The notes below the pieces were generated by a model, which was given only the letters and a program-made list of their open reading frames with translations, searched no databases and was not told the origin of the DNA. Shown here in pieces: positions 25,226-32,151 of a stretch of DNA of 64,000 nucleotides. The number at the start of each line of letters is the position of its first letter. Positions within the stretch are counted from its first letter, which is position 1. Made by a program: the position numbers and the translations under genes. Location: positions 3,658,001 to 3,722,000 of the forward strand of contig NZ_JAHLZY020000001.1 in assembly GCF_018967865.2 (NCBI RefSeq). Reading direction: 5' to 3'. Source of the DNA: Hymenobacter siberiensis. Lineage in GTDB: Bacteria; Bacteroidota; Bacteroidia; Cytophagales; Hymenobacteraceae.

Positions 25226-25821
25226 AGCTGACTTTCGCCACCGCTGCCCTCGTGTATGCTGTGCCGGCCGCCGCCCAGGCTCCGGACCAGACTGCCGCCT
25301 TTGCCACCAGCTACGCCGCCGAGGCCAAGGCCGACTACGCCGACGCCATTGCGCCCATCAAAAGCATCTACACCGGCACCTACGAGCAGAACCTGCGCCT
25401 GGGCTGGCTCTATTTCCTAGCCAAAAACTACCCCGCCGCCGCCGCCCACTACCAGAAGGCCGTGGAGCAGCGCCCCTACGCCATCGAGCCCAAGTTCGGC
25501 CTCATCAAGCCCCTGAACGCGCTAGGCCAGATTGAGAAGATGCTGAGCACCTACGAAACCATTCTCAAAGTAGACCCCCAGAATACCCAGGCCAACTACT
25601 GGACCGGCGTTATCTACCTCAACCGCAAGGCCTACAGCCAAGCCGCCCGCTACTTCGAGCACGTCGTCAATCTCTACCCGTTCGACTACGATTCCAACAT
25701 CTCCCTGGCCTGGGCCTACCTCAACCTCGGCAAGAAAGCCGAAGCCCGCGCCCTCTACACCAAGGCCCTGCTCATCCGGCCCGGCGATGCCGCCGCCACC
25801 GCCGGCCTGCGCCGCCTCTAG
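25213..25821 (+). CDS. Secreted TPR-repeat protein
   Basis: A 202-residue periplasmic protein with signal peptide (MDLVKLTFATAALVYAVPAA) and four tetratricopeptide-like units (NLRLGWLYFLAKNYPAAAAHY, KFGLIKPLNALGQIEKMLST, ANYWTGVIYLNRKAYSQAAR, NISLAWAYLNLGKKAEARAL). It is probably an adaptor or scaffold for the envelope proteins of the cluster. It overlaps the barrel gene by 13 bases, which points to coupled translation and a joint role. It is the last gene of the plus-strand run that begins at 18557. Confidence 0.82.
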   Translation: MDLVKLTFATAALVYAVPAAAQAPDQTAAFATSYAAEAKADYADAIAPIKSIYTGTYEQNLRLGWLYFLAKNYPAAAAHYQKAVEQRPYAIEPKFGLIKPLNALGQIEKMLSTYETILKVDPQNTQANYWTGVIYLNRKAYSQAARYFEHVVNLYPFDYDSNISLAWAYLNLGKKAEARALYTKALLIRPGDAAATAGLRRL

Positions 25822-25829
25822 CGCGGCCC

Positions 25830-26066
25830 CTACGCCGCCAGGCAGCGCACCACGTAGGCCACCAGCGCCTGAAACGTTTCGGCCCGCCGCAGCTCGGCAT
25901 CGTCGAGCTGCACGTAGCACGCCTGCTCTACCTCGCAGTACAGCTCGTTGCGCTCCACCTCACTGGCAAACACGGCACTCAGCCGGCGACGCGGTATGAG
26001 GCAGGACGGCGCAATGAAGTGCCGCCGGAAAATGCGGCGCAAAATACGATAGGCCTGCTTTTTCAT
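25830..26066 (-). CDS. Small acyl-carrier-like protein lacking the phosphopantetheine serine motif
   Basis: A 78-residue basic-to-acidic protein starting MKKQAYRILRRIFRRHFIAP. Its second half, VFASEVERNELYCEVEQACY then VQLDDAELRRAETFQALVAY, follows the helix pattern of acyl carrier proteins (DSL..VELV.ELEE.FGI.I.DE.....TV.D.I). The DSL motif is ASE here: the serine is shifted in context and Asp-Leu are missing. It may be a degenerate ACP or only look like one. The longer frame from 26198 would add basic low-complexity residues, so 26066 is used. Confidence 0.5.
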   Translation of the reverse strand: MKKQAYRILRRIFRRHFIAPSCLIPRRRLSAVFASEVERNELYCEVEQACYVQLDDAELRRAETFQALVAYVVRCLAA

Positions 26067-26121
26067 ACTCGTAAGGGATAAGGCGATAACAGCGGCATGG
26101 CTGGCGCGGGCTGCCAGCTGC

Positions 26122-26253
26122 TCAGTTGGCTGGCCGGCGGCCGGGACGGCGCGCCCGGCGCTGGGCCGCCGGCTTGGCCTGCAGCCGGGCATATTCATCG
26201 GCTTTCAATAGTGACCGGAGCTGGGTGTCAAATTCGTCTTCGAAGCGCTGCAC
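26122..26253 (-). pseudogene. Short coding remnant, Spy/CpxP-like C-terminus
   Basis: From a GTG at 26253 the minus strand reads QRFEDEFDTQLRSLLKADEY, ARLQAKPAAQRRARRPGRRP, AN and a stop. The pattern of acidic helix followed by '..LL...EYARLQA' is like the end of small periplasmic Spy/CpxP-type proteins. No full N-terminus is present, so this is taken as a fragment, possibly the displaced end of the pseudogene just upstream. Confidence 0.4.
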
Positions 26254-26298
26254 GGCAAAAAAAATGGGATGATTAAGGGGAGTGGCAATACTAAATCT

Positions 26299-26727
26299 TT
26301 ACCGCCCGGCGGCCAGCAGGCTGATGCGCTGGTCGTCGGGTTGGGCGGCCTGCCACTGCTCCAGCCGCAGCACCTGTATGGCCGTGAGCTGCGCCCGCAG
26401 GACCTGGTCGGCGGCCTCCGGCGTGGCGGTAGTGGCTGAGGAGGCCGGATGGGCTGCGGCCAGGCGGGCGGCCAGTGCCTGGCGCACCGCCACCACTTGC
26501 TGGGGCTGGAGTTACAGCGTGGTGGTGAGGTCGCGCAGCAGCTAGTGATACTGCGCCACTGAAAGCGCCGCCACTACCGCCACCGGGATGCTGGCCGGGC
26601 CATCGGCGAAGGATACGGGCACGCGCGGGGTTGCACTTTCGGCGTCGCGCATTTGCGCGGCGGCGGGCCGGGCTTCGGCGAGGGCGAGCAGGCACACGAG
26701 GAGGCGGAGGAGGCGCGGCATTTGCAT
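26299..26727 (-). pseudogene. Secreted helical protein with two in-frame stops
   Basis: Reading through, 142 residues run from signal peptide MQMPRLLRLLVCLLALAEAR to the end SLLAAGR. Codons 62 (TAG, 26544-26542) and 72 (TAA, 26514-26512) interrupt ALSVAQYH*LLRDLTTTL*L, QPQQVVAVRQALAARLAAAH. Both are consistent with CAG to TAG and CAA to TAA changes. The mature part looks like a Spy/CpxP-like helical periplasmic protein. The frame is otherwise open, so the mutations are recent or the sequence is wrong at two bases. Confidence 0.6.
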
Positions 26728-27066
26728 GGGTGCGGGCTATTGGAAGCGAAAAAAAACGCCGGCGGCGGGCCGGTTTCATGCATCAAAGGTGTTCGGTCGG
26801 AGCCGGGGCCTCAAACCCAATCGCCCAACCGTGCTGCCACACCGACTACTTCCCGGTTTGGCCAGCTTATCCACACCGGAGTACCTTGGCTTAAAGCAGA
26901 ACAACTGGGAGCTTCAGAGCTGATATTCACCGACTTTTTAAACTAATTCGTCGATTTATTATCTTTGCTGCCAACCCTACTGGGTATCTTTGGTCAGCCC
27001 CCTCCACTTCGCCCATAGGCTACCCCAAGCGCCGCCTTTTTCTCATCTTACTAATACCCTGTTCCC
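26728..27066. other. Intergenic region with tandem promoter candidates
   Basis: This 339-bp region between divergent genes holds no protein-coding feature I can support. In its right part (26960-26992) two TATCTTTG boxes are found 25 bases apart, upstream of the orphan T9SS gene. Confidence 0.5.
26960..26992 (+). promoter_or_regulatory. Tandem TAnnTTTG promoter boxes
   Basis: TATCTTTG at 26960-26967 and again at 26985-26992 match the Bacteroidota -7 consensus. The first is preceded at about 21 bases by a T-rich run at 26934-26938; the second could use the first box's TTTG as its -33. They would drive the gene at 27067, about 75-100 bases downstream. Confidence 0.6.
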
Positions 27067-27480
27067 ATGACTGATGCCACCGGCTACGTCACCTCACGCC
27101 ACCCCACGATTTTACTGGGCAGCGGCTACGCCGTTTCGCCCGGCGTGGTGCCCTGGTCCTACCAGCCCGGCGATGAGCTCGGGGCAGACCCGGTAGCAGA
27201 GGGCCAGTTTGTGCTGGAGCAGAACTACCCCAACCCGCACCGCGGCGTAACAACCGTTCCCTTCACCCTGCCCGGGGATGCCGATGTCCACCTCGATTTA
27301 TTCGACCAGTTGGGCCGCAAAATGGCAGGCGTAGCACGCAAAGGCCGTAACGCCGGGTCGCAAAATATAAAAATCAATCTGGAGGGCCTGGGATTACCGG
27401 CTGGCGACTATATTTACCGACTACAGGTCAGCAACCGGTTCGGGATATACCAGCAGGCGAAGCAGATGACCATCGAATAA
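27067..27480 (+). CDS. Orphan T9SS type A C-terminal sorting domain protein
   Basis: A 137-residue protein whose C-terminal 90 residues form a T9SS type A sorting domain: FVLEQNYPNPHRGVTTVPFT to VHLDLFDQLGRKMAGVARKG, then LPAGDYIYRLQVSNRF and the end AKQMTIE. The N-terminal 45 residues (MTDATGYVTSRHPTILLGSG) show no signal peptide and no recognisable cargo domain. A T9SS tail without a Sec signal cannot be exported by the usual route, so this may be the 3' end of a lost larger gene. It has its own promoter-like boxes and terminator, which argue that it is transcribed. Confidence 0.7.
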   Translation: MTDATGYVTSRHPTILLGSGYAVSPGVVPWSYQPGDELGADPVAEGQFVLEQNYPNPHRGVTTVPFTLPGDADVHLDLFDQLGRKMAGVARKGRNAGSQNIKINLEGLGLPAGDYIYRLQVSNRFGIYQQAKQMTIE

Positions 27481-27518
27481 AAACAACTGGAAGTGAGTGG
27501 GCTTAGAAGTGAAGCCCC

Positions 27519-27553
27519 GAGGCCGACCGCTGCAACGGTCGGCCTCTTTTTTT
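27519..27553 (+). terminator. Rho-independent terminator after the orphan T9SS gene
   Basis: GAGGCCGACCG (27519-27529) pairs perfectly with CGGTCGGCCTC (27536-27546) around CTGCAA, followed by seven Ts. This is a strong terminator for the gene ending at 27480. Confidence 0.9.
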
Positions 27554-27705
27554 GGGTCTTGGGGCCCAAGGCCGCATTCGTTTGGCCGAAACCTTTCAGG
27601 TTAGGCTGCGCCGCCCGTACTTTGCCGTTGGGCCACTGCGGGCGGCGGCTTACTTTTCCACTCGCTTCCAACTCCCATCGCGGCTCCGCCGCATATCTTT
27701 TTCTT

Positions 27706-28791
27706 ATGGCTGACCAAACTCTTACCGGCCTGCGCGCCGGTGTGCTGCACGGCGACGAAGTGCAGGCCCTCTTCCAGAATGCCAAGGCCCACGGCTACGC
27801 GCTGCCCGCCGTGAACGTGACCGGCACCAACACCGTGAATGCCGTGCTCGAAACCGCCAAGGCAGTGAATTCGCCCGTGATGGTGCAGTTCTCGAACGGC
27901 GGCGCGCAGTTCTTCGCCGGCAAGTCGGTGAGCAACGACGGCCAGCGGGCCAGCATCGCGGGTGGTATTTCGGGCGCTCACCACGTTCACCTTATGGCCG
28001 CGCTCTACGACGTGCCCGTGGTGCTGCACACCGACCACGCCGCCAAAAAGCTCCTCCCCTGGATTGACGGCCTGCTCGATGCCGGCGAGAAATACTACCA
28101 GACGCACGGCCAGCCCCTCTACAGCTCGCACATGCTGGACTTGTCGGAAGAGCCGATTGAGGAAAACATCGAAATCTGCAAGCGCTACCTAGAGCGCATG
28201 GCCAAAATCGGCATGACGCTGGAGATTGAGCTGGGCGTGACCGGCGGCGAGGAAGACGGCGTGGACAACTCCGACGTGGATTCCTCCAAGCTCTATACCC
28301 AGCCCGAGGAAGTGGCTTTTGCCTACGAGCAGCTGAGCGAAATCAGCCCGCGCTTCACCATCGCGGCCGCTTTTGGCAACGTGCACGGCGTGTACAAGCC
28401 CGGCAACGTGAAGCTGGAGCCCAAGATTCTACACAACTCGCAGGAGTTCCTGCGCCAGAAGCACAACATCGCCGAAGCCCTGCCCATCGACTTCGTATTC
28501 CACGGCGGCTCGGGCTCGTCGCAGGAGGAAATTCGCGAGGCCATCAGCTACGGCGCCATCAAGATGAACATCGACACTGACCTGCAATGGGCGCTGTGGG
28601 AAGGCATCAAGGACTACTACGTGAAGAACGAAAGCTTCCTGCAGGGCCAGATTGGCAACCCCGGCGGAGCCGATTCGCCCAACAAGAAGTACTACGACCC
28701 GCGCGTGTGGCTGCGCAAAGGCGAAGAGACGTTCTCGGCCCGTTTGAAAACGGCATTTGAGGACCTGAACTGCATCAACCGCCGCTACTAG
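27706..28791 (+). CDS. fbaA: Class II fructose-bisphosphate aldolase
   Basis: A 361-residue zinc-dependent class IIa aldolase that splits fructose 1,6-bisphosphate in glycolysis and forms it in gluconeogenesis. It has ALPAVNVTGTNTVNAVLETA, the zinc-site region VPVVLHTDHAAKKLLPWIDG, the ELGVTGGEEDGVDNS active-site loop, AAFGNVHGVYKPGNVKLEPK and FHGGSGSSQEEIREAISYGA. The length and motifs match the E. coli-type enzyme. The start at 27706 (MADQTLTGLR) is chosen; the long upstream extension in the same frame is non-homologous. Confidence 0.95.
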   Translation: MADQTLTGLRAGVLHGDEVQALFQNAKAHGYALPAVNVTGTNTVNAVLETAKAVNSPVMVQFSNGGAQFFAGKSVSNDGQRASIAGGISGAHHVHLMAALYDVPVVLHTDHAAKKLLPWIDGLLDAGEKYYQTHGQPLYSSHMLDLSEEPIEENIEICKRYLERMAKIGMTLEIELGVTGGEEDGVDNSDVDSSKLYTQPEEVAFAYEQLSEISPRFTIAAAFGNVHGVYKPGNVKLEPKILHNSQEFLRQKHNIAEALPIDFVFHGGSGSSQEEIREAISYGAIKMNIDTDLQWALWEGIKDYYVKNESFLQGQIGNPGGADSPNKKYYDPRVWLRKGEETFSARLKTAFEDLNCINRRY

Positions 28792-28806
28792 CCGGTTGAA
28801 CGTCCC

Positions 28807-29029
28807 ACTCCCCTCCTTTTTTAAGGAGGGGACATTTTCGCAACGCGAAAATTGGGGTGGTTGCATTCGTTGAACCGAAGGTCGGCGTAGCCAACGACAC
28901 CCGAACGAGGCCTTTGTGCTATGTTCGGGTGTCGTTGGCGTTTCGGGACCCGCCGCAAGTCGTTCAACGACCTCACCACCCCAGTGTCCGCTACGCGGCC
29001 ACGTCCCCTCCTTGGTAAGGAGGGGAGTT
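28807..29029. repeat. Long inverted repeat (CTCCCCTCCTTTTTTAAGGAGG family)
   Basis: The outer arms CTCCCCTCCTTTTTTAAGGA and the matching CCTTGGTAAGGAGGGGAG close over an internal block with GGGGTGGTTGCATTCGTTGA and GTCGTTCAACGACCTCACCA, the same internal motifs as in 19925-20133. An additional inner palindrome (ACGACACCCGAACGAGG / GTTCGGGTGTCGTTGGCG) lies at the centre. Confidence 0.8.
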
Positions 29030-29087
29030 TGTCGTTCTTCATCTCCCCATCATACCCTACCAAGCCAACCCTACCCGCTACCAGGAA

Positions 29088-30038
29088 ATGACTTACCGCC
29101 GCTGCGGCCGCAGTGGCCTGAAACTGCCGGCCCTCTCGCTGGGCCTGTGGCATAATTTCGGCGGGGTCGACACCTTCGAAAACGGACGCGCCATCCTGCA
29201 CCGCGCCTTCGACCGGGGCATTACGCACTTCGACATGGCCAACAACTACGGCCCGCCGCCCGGCTCGGCCGAGGAGAATTTTGGCCGCATCCTGCGCGAA
29301 GATTTCGCCGGCTACCGCAACGAGCTCATCATCTCGACCAAAGCCGGCTACCACATGTGGGAAGGCCCTTACGGCGATTAGGGCTCGAAGAAATATCTCG
29401 TTTCCAGCCTCGACCAGAGCCTCAAGCGCATGGGCCTGGAGTACGTCGACATCTTCTGCCACCACCGCCCCGACCCCGACACGCCCCTGACCGAAACCAT
29501 GGCCGCCCTCGACCTCATCGTGCGCCAGGGCAAGGCCTTGTACGTGGGCCTGAGCAACTACCTGCCCGCCGAGGCCGCCGAAGCTTTCGCCCTGCTGCGC
29601 GAGATGGGCACGCCCTGCCTCATCCACCAGCCCAAGTATTCCATGTTTGAGCGCTGGGTCGAAGACGGCCTGCTCGACCTACTGGGCGATGAGGGCGTGG
29701 GCTGCATCCCCTTCTCTCCCCTGGCCCAGGGCCTGCTCACCAACAAGTACCTGCACGGCATCCCCGACGATTCCCGCGTGGCCAAAGGCGTGGGTTTCCT
29801 CACCGAAAACAACCTCACACCCGAGCGCCTCGACCAGGTGCGCCGCCTCAACGACCTGGCAAAAACCCGCAACCAAAGCCTCGCCCAAATGGCCCTCTCC
29901 TGGCTGCTGAAGGACGAGCGGGTAACATCCGTCCTCATCGGTGCCAGCAAGCCGGAGCAGCTCGACGACTCGCTAAAGTGTCTGAAAAACCTAGCGTTCA
30001 GCGCGGAGGAGCTGGCGACGATTGAGGAGATTTTGTAG
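29088..30038 (+). pseudogene. Aldo/keto reductase (YghZ/GPR-like), interrupted by an in-frame amber codon
   Basis: Read through, this is a 316-residue aldo/keto reductase. The NADPH-enzyme motifs are there: ITHFDMANNYGPPPGSAEEN (Asp and Tyr of the tetrad), NELIISTKAGYHMWEGPYGD (Lys), DIFCHHRPDPDTPL (His), and PFSPLAQGLLTNKY. The TAG at codon 98 (29379-29381) falls in GPYGD*GSKKYLVSSLDQSL, where relatives carry Trp, so one TGG to TAG change suffices. The second part (from 29430) could start at an internal Met but would lack the barrel's first strands. Everything after the stop is conserved, so the mutation is recent or a sequence error. Confidence 0.82.
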
Positions 30039-30043
30039 GGTGC

Positions 30044-30126
30044 GGGGCTGGCCCCGCCCGCCGTTGAACAATTCATGCATCAACAGTACAACGGCAGCAG
30101 TTACCAGTGCCAACGGCGGGGCGGGT
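30044..30126. repeat. Short intergenic inverted repeat (GGGGCTGGCCCCGCCCGCCGTTG)
   Basis: GGCCCCGCCCGCCGTTGAAC at the left is mirrored by CAACGGCGGGGCGGG at the right (ending about 30126), enclosing about 45 bases. It lies between the reductase pseudogene and the next plus-strand gene. Confidence 0.6.
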
Positions 30127-30142
30127 GCGTATTTTTGTTGCG

Positions 30143-31399
30143 ATGATAAACCCTTCCGACAACACCGACGGCCCAACCGCCAATGCTGCCCCTACCGAAT
30201 TACAACAGCTAGAGGCCGCCTTGCAGTCCAAAGCCATTTCGCCGGCGCTTTTTGCTACCCTCGCAGCCCGATTGCACCTAGGCGACACGCCACCCGTCGT
30301 CGCCCCATCCATCAGTACCGGGCCGGAAAATACTGACCATACCGAGCTACCCTCGCTACTGTCACTTTTCGAGAGCCCGCCAGTGCCCCCGGTGCCGCCA
30401 CCCGCTCCGCTGCCTTTGCCGGCTCCGGTGGCAGCACCGCCCGATGCGGCGGCACCGCAGCCACAACCGCCGATAACCAGCCCATCACCACCAGCTTGGG
30501 TAGCGCCGCCGGTGGTAGCTCAACCAATTATCCGTCCGGTAGCACCACCGGTTGCGCCCCCACCGGTTTACGTTCCGACTTCGGAAGTGGAACCGGCCGC
30601 TCCACCCCGCCGCAATGCACTAACGACGCTGCTGGCCTCATTGGGCGGCGTGGGCCTGCTCGGGGTGGGCCTCTACTTGTATGTAGACCAGAACCACCCC
30701 GACAAAAACCTGACCGGCCCGCAGCCCGCGTCCACCGAAGAGGCGGCCCCGGCCCGCATCCCCGAGCCCGAAGCCGCCATAGTCGCGGCCCCGGAAACCG
30801 TGCGGGTAGCCGCGCCCACCGTTGCCACCACGGATTCCAGCGCCATAGCTGATGCACCCACCGAAACAGCCCCGGCAGAAGCCTCGGCTACGACCCCAGA
30901 TACGGAGGAAGCCACCGATGCGCCCGCCCCGGAGAGTAGCCCCGCTGCTGCCACCAATACTACCATACCCGCCCCCGTGCCCGCCGCGCCCGAGCCCGAT
31001 GACGACGATGCCACGCAAAAAATCCGCACGGTACTGGCCGGCTATTACGCCGACTTATTTGCCCCACCCCTGAACGCCGAAAACTACTTTGCCCCGCAGG
31101 TAGAACGCCTCTACATTCAGCAGCACCTCACGCCAGCCCAAATCAACGCCACCATTACCCAGACTTTTTTTCCGGATAACAAGAAGGCCGTTTACCAAGT
31201 GGAGCCCGGCACGCTGCGGGTGAGCGCGCCCGCGCAGGATGGCAGCCGTATGGCAACGTACAGTGAGGCATGCCGGCTGTTTCGGGTCTCGAAAGGTCGC
31301 TACCAGCGCCTGCGTACCCAAGTGCGGGTCAAATTCGACGCCGACTACCGCATTACGTTTCTACGACAGGAGAGAATGCTGGAGAATGTGTTTGAGTAG
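30143..31399 (+). CDS. Proline-rich bitopic membrane protein with a C-terminal NTF2-like domain
   Basis: A 418-residue protein with no signal peptide. Residues 15-48 are helical (ELQQLEAALQSKAISPALFA), 75-155 are proline-rich (PPVPPVPPPAPLPLPAPVAA), one membrane helix spans 161-181 (TTLLASLGGVGLLGVGLYLY), a Thr/Ala/Glu-rich linker follows, and the last 130 residues form a compact domain (IRTVLAGYYADLFAPPLNAE, AKQ..-free, TQTFFPDNKKAVYQVEPGTL, RQERMLENVFE) that looks NTF2-like. It is convergent with the MotA/MotB-Hsp70-tubulin operon (13 bp between stops), and by layout resembles the membrane protein at 33589, so it may be an accessory part. A start at 30143 avoids a long non-homologous N-terminus. 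Confidence 0.75.
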   Translation: MINPSDNTDGPTANAAPTELQQLEAALQSKAISPALFATLAARLHLGDTPPVVAPSISTGPENTDHTELPSLLSLFESPPVPPVPPPAPLPLPAPVAAPPDAAAPQPQPPITSPSPPAWVAPPVVAQPIIRPVAPPVAPPPVYVPTSEVEPAAPPRRNALTTLLASLGGVGLLGVGLYLYVDQNHPDKNLTGPQPASTEEAAPARIPEPEAAIVAAPETVRVAAPTVATTDSSAIADAPTETAPAEASATTPDTEEATDAPAPESSPAAATNTTIPAPVPAAPEPDDDDATQKIRTVLAGYYADLFAPPLNAENYFAPQVERLYIQQHLTPAQINATITQTFFPDNKKAVYQVEPGTLRVSAPAQDGSRMATYSEACRLFRVSKGRYQRLRTQVRVKFDADYRITFLRQERMLENVFE

Positions 31400-31412
31400 G
31401 GGCTCAACTGGA

Positions 31413-32144
31413 CTAATCAGCTGGCGGCGTGCTGGCTTGAGCGGCTGACATATCGGATGTCTGGCCCAAGGAACCGATTTTGGGCTGAATCTGAATGATG
31501 AAACGCCGGTTCAGGTCTTCCTCTTCGTTTTTATAACGGTTCACGCCGCCAAAACCACTACCAGCAGGCATTACTTCGTAGCGCGGAGCCGGAAATACAA
31601 TCCCGGCATCGCGCCACAGCTGATACACCGCCAGAGCCCGCAAATAGCTGATTTGACGGGTTATGGAGCCATCATAATTCTTTGGGGTATCGTAGGAATA
31701 GGAACCATCCGGCAGCCGCTGGTTGAACCGGGCAGTGCGGCCTTCAATCACCAACAGGTACTGAATACTATCCGGCGCATTCACCGTACTCAGCTGGCGT
31801 AGCAAGAAGCGTCCGGCATCAATCAAACGCGGCTTATCGGCTTCGGGGAGTTCCGAACTATTGGCCGCGAAAGCAATTTTGAAGCTTAACTCGTAGCGCT
31901 TGAATGCTTTGTTGTAGAAGAAATAGCGCGGGTCGTCCAGCCGCTTCAGGGCTTCTTTTATTTCATCAATTTTCTTCTTTTCCTTTAGCTGCACCTCCAG
32001 CTTCGCCTTGGCAGCTATCAGACTCGCTTCCTTGTCCTGAAACATCTTGTAGCTGAGCACAAACAGCACGAGCATGACCAGAAACAAGGCCGTCATCAGG
32101 TCCACGTAGCTGGGCCAGAAAAAATTGTTGCGGTCCTGGTTCAC
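31413..32144 (-). CDS. MotB/OmpA-like stator protein (ZorB-like)
   Basis: A 243-residue protein. One N-terminal membrane helix carries an aspartate (D15) at its start: FFWPSYVDLMTALFLVMLVL, closely matching the proton-carrying Asp of MotB. A coiled-coil linker (KAKLEVQLKEKKKIDEIKEA) follows, then an OmpA-like peptidoglycan-binding fold with AFAANSSELPEADKPRLIDA, QYLLVIEGRTARFNQR, ISYLRALAVYQLW and the end NRRFIIQIQPKIG. It should form a peptidoglycan-anchored proton-driven stator with the MotA-like protein encoded next to it (7 bases gap). It ends the seven-gene minus-strand operon. Confidence 0.85.
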   Translation of the reverse strand: MNQDRNNFFWPSYVDLMTALFLVMLVLFVLSYKMFQDKEASLIAAKAKLEVQLKEKKKIDEIKEALKRLDDPRYFFYNKAFKRYELSFKIAFAANSSELPEADKPRLIDAGRFLLRQLSTVNAPDSIQYLLVIEGRTARFNQRLPDGSYSYDTPKNYDGSITRQISYLRALAVYQLWRDAGIVFPAPRYEVMPAGSGFGGVNRYKNEEEDLNRRFIIQIQPKIGSLGQTSDMSAAQASTPPAD

Positions 32145-32151
32145 GGGCGGG

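Noticed and set aside
26291..26779. Alternative frame of 162 residues on the minus strand
   Set aside because: Arg/Pro-rich shadow of the decayed secreted protein gene, with no motif.
1447..29381. Amber codon reassignment (TAG as Trp or pyrrolysine)
   Set aside because: TAG is the normal stop of several intact genes here (for example the cytochrome peroxidase, T9SS type B, aldolase), and one of the in-frame stops is TAA. Nonsense mutation or sequence error is simpler.
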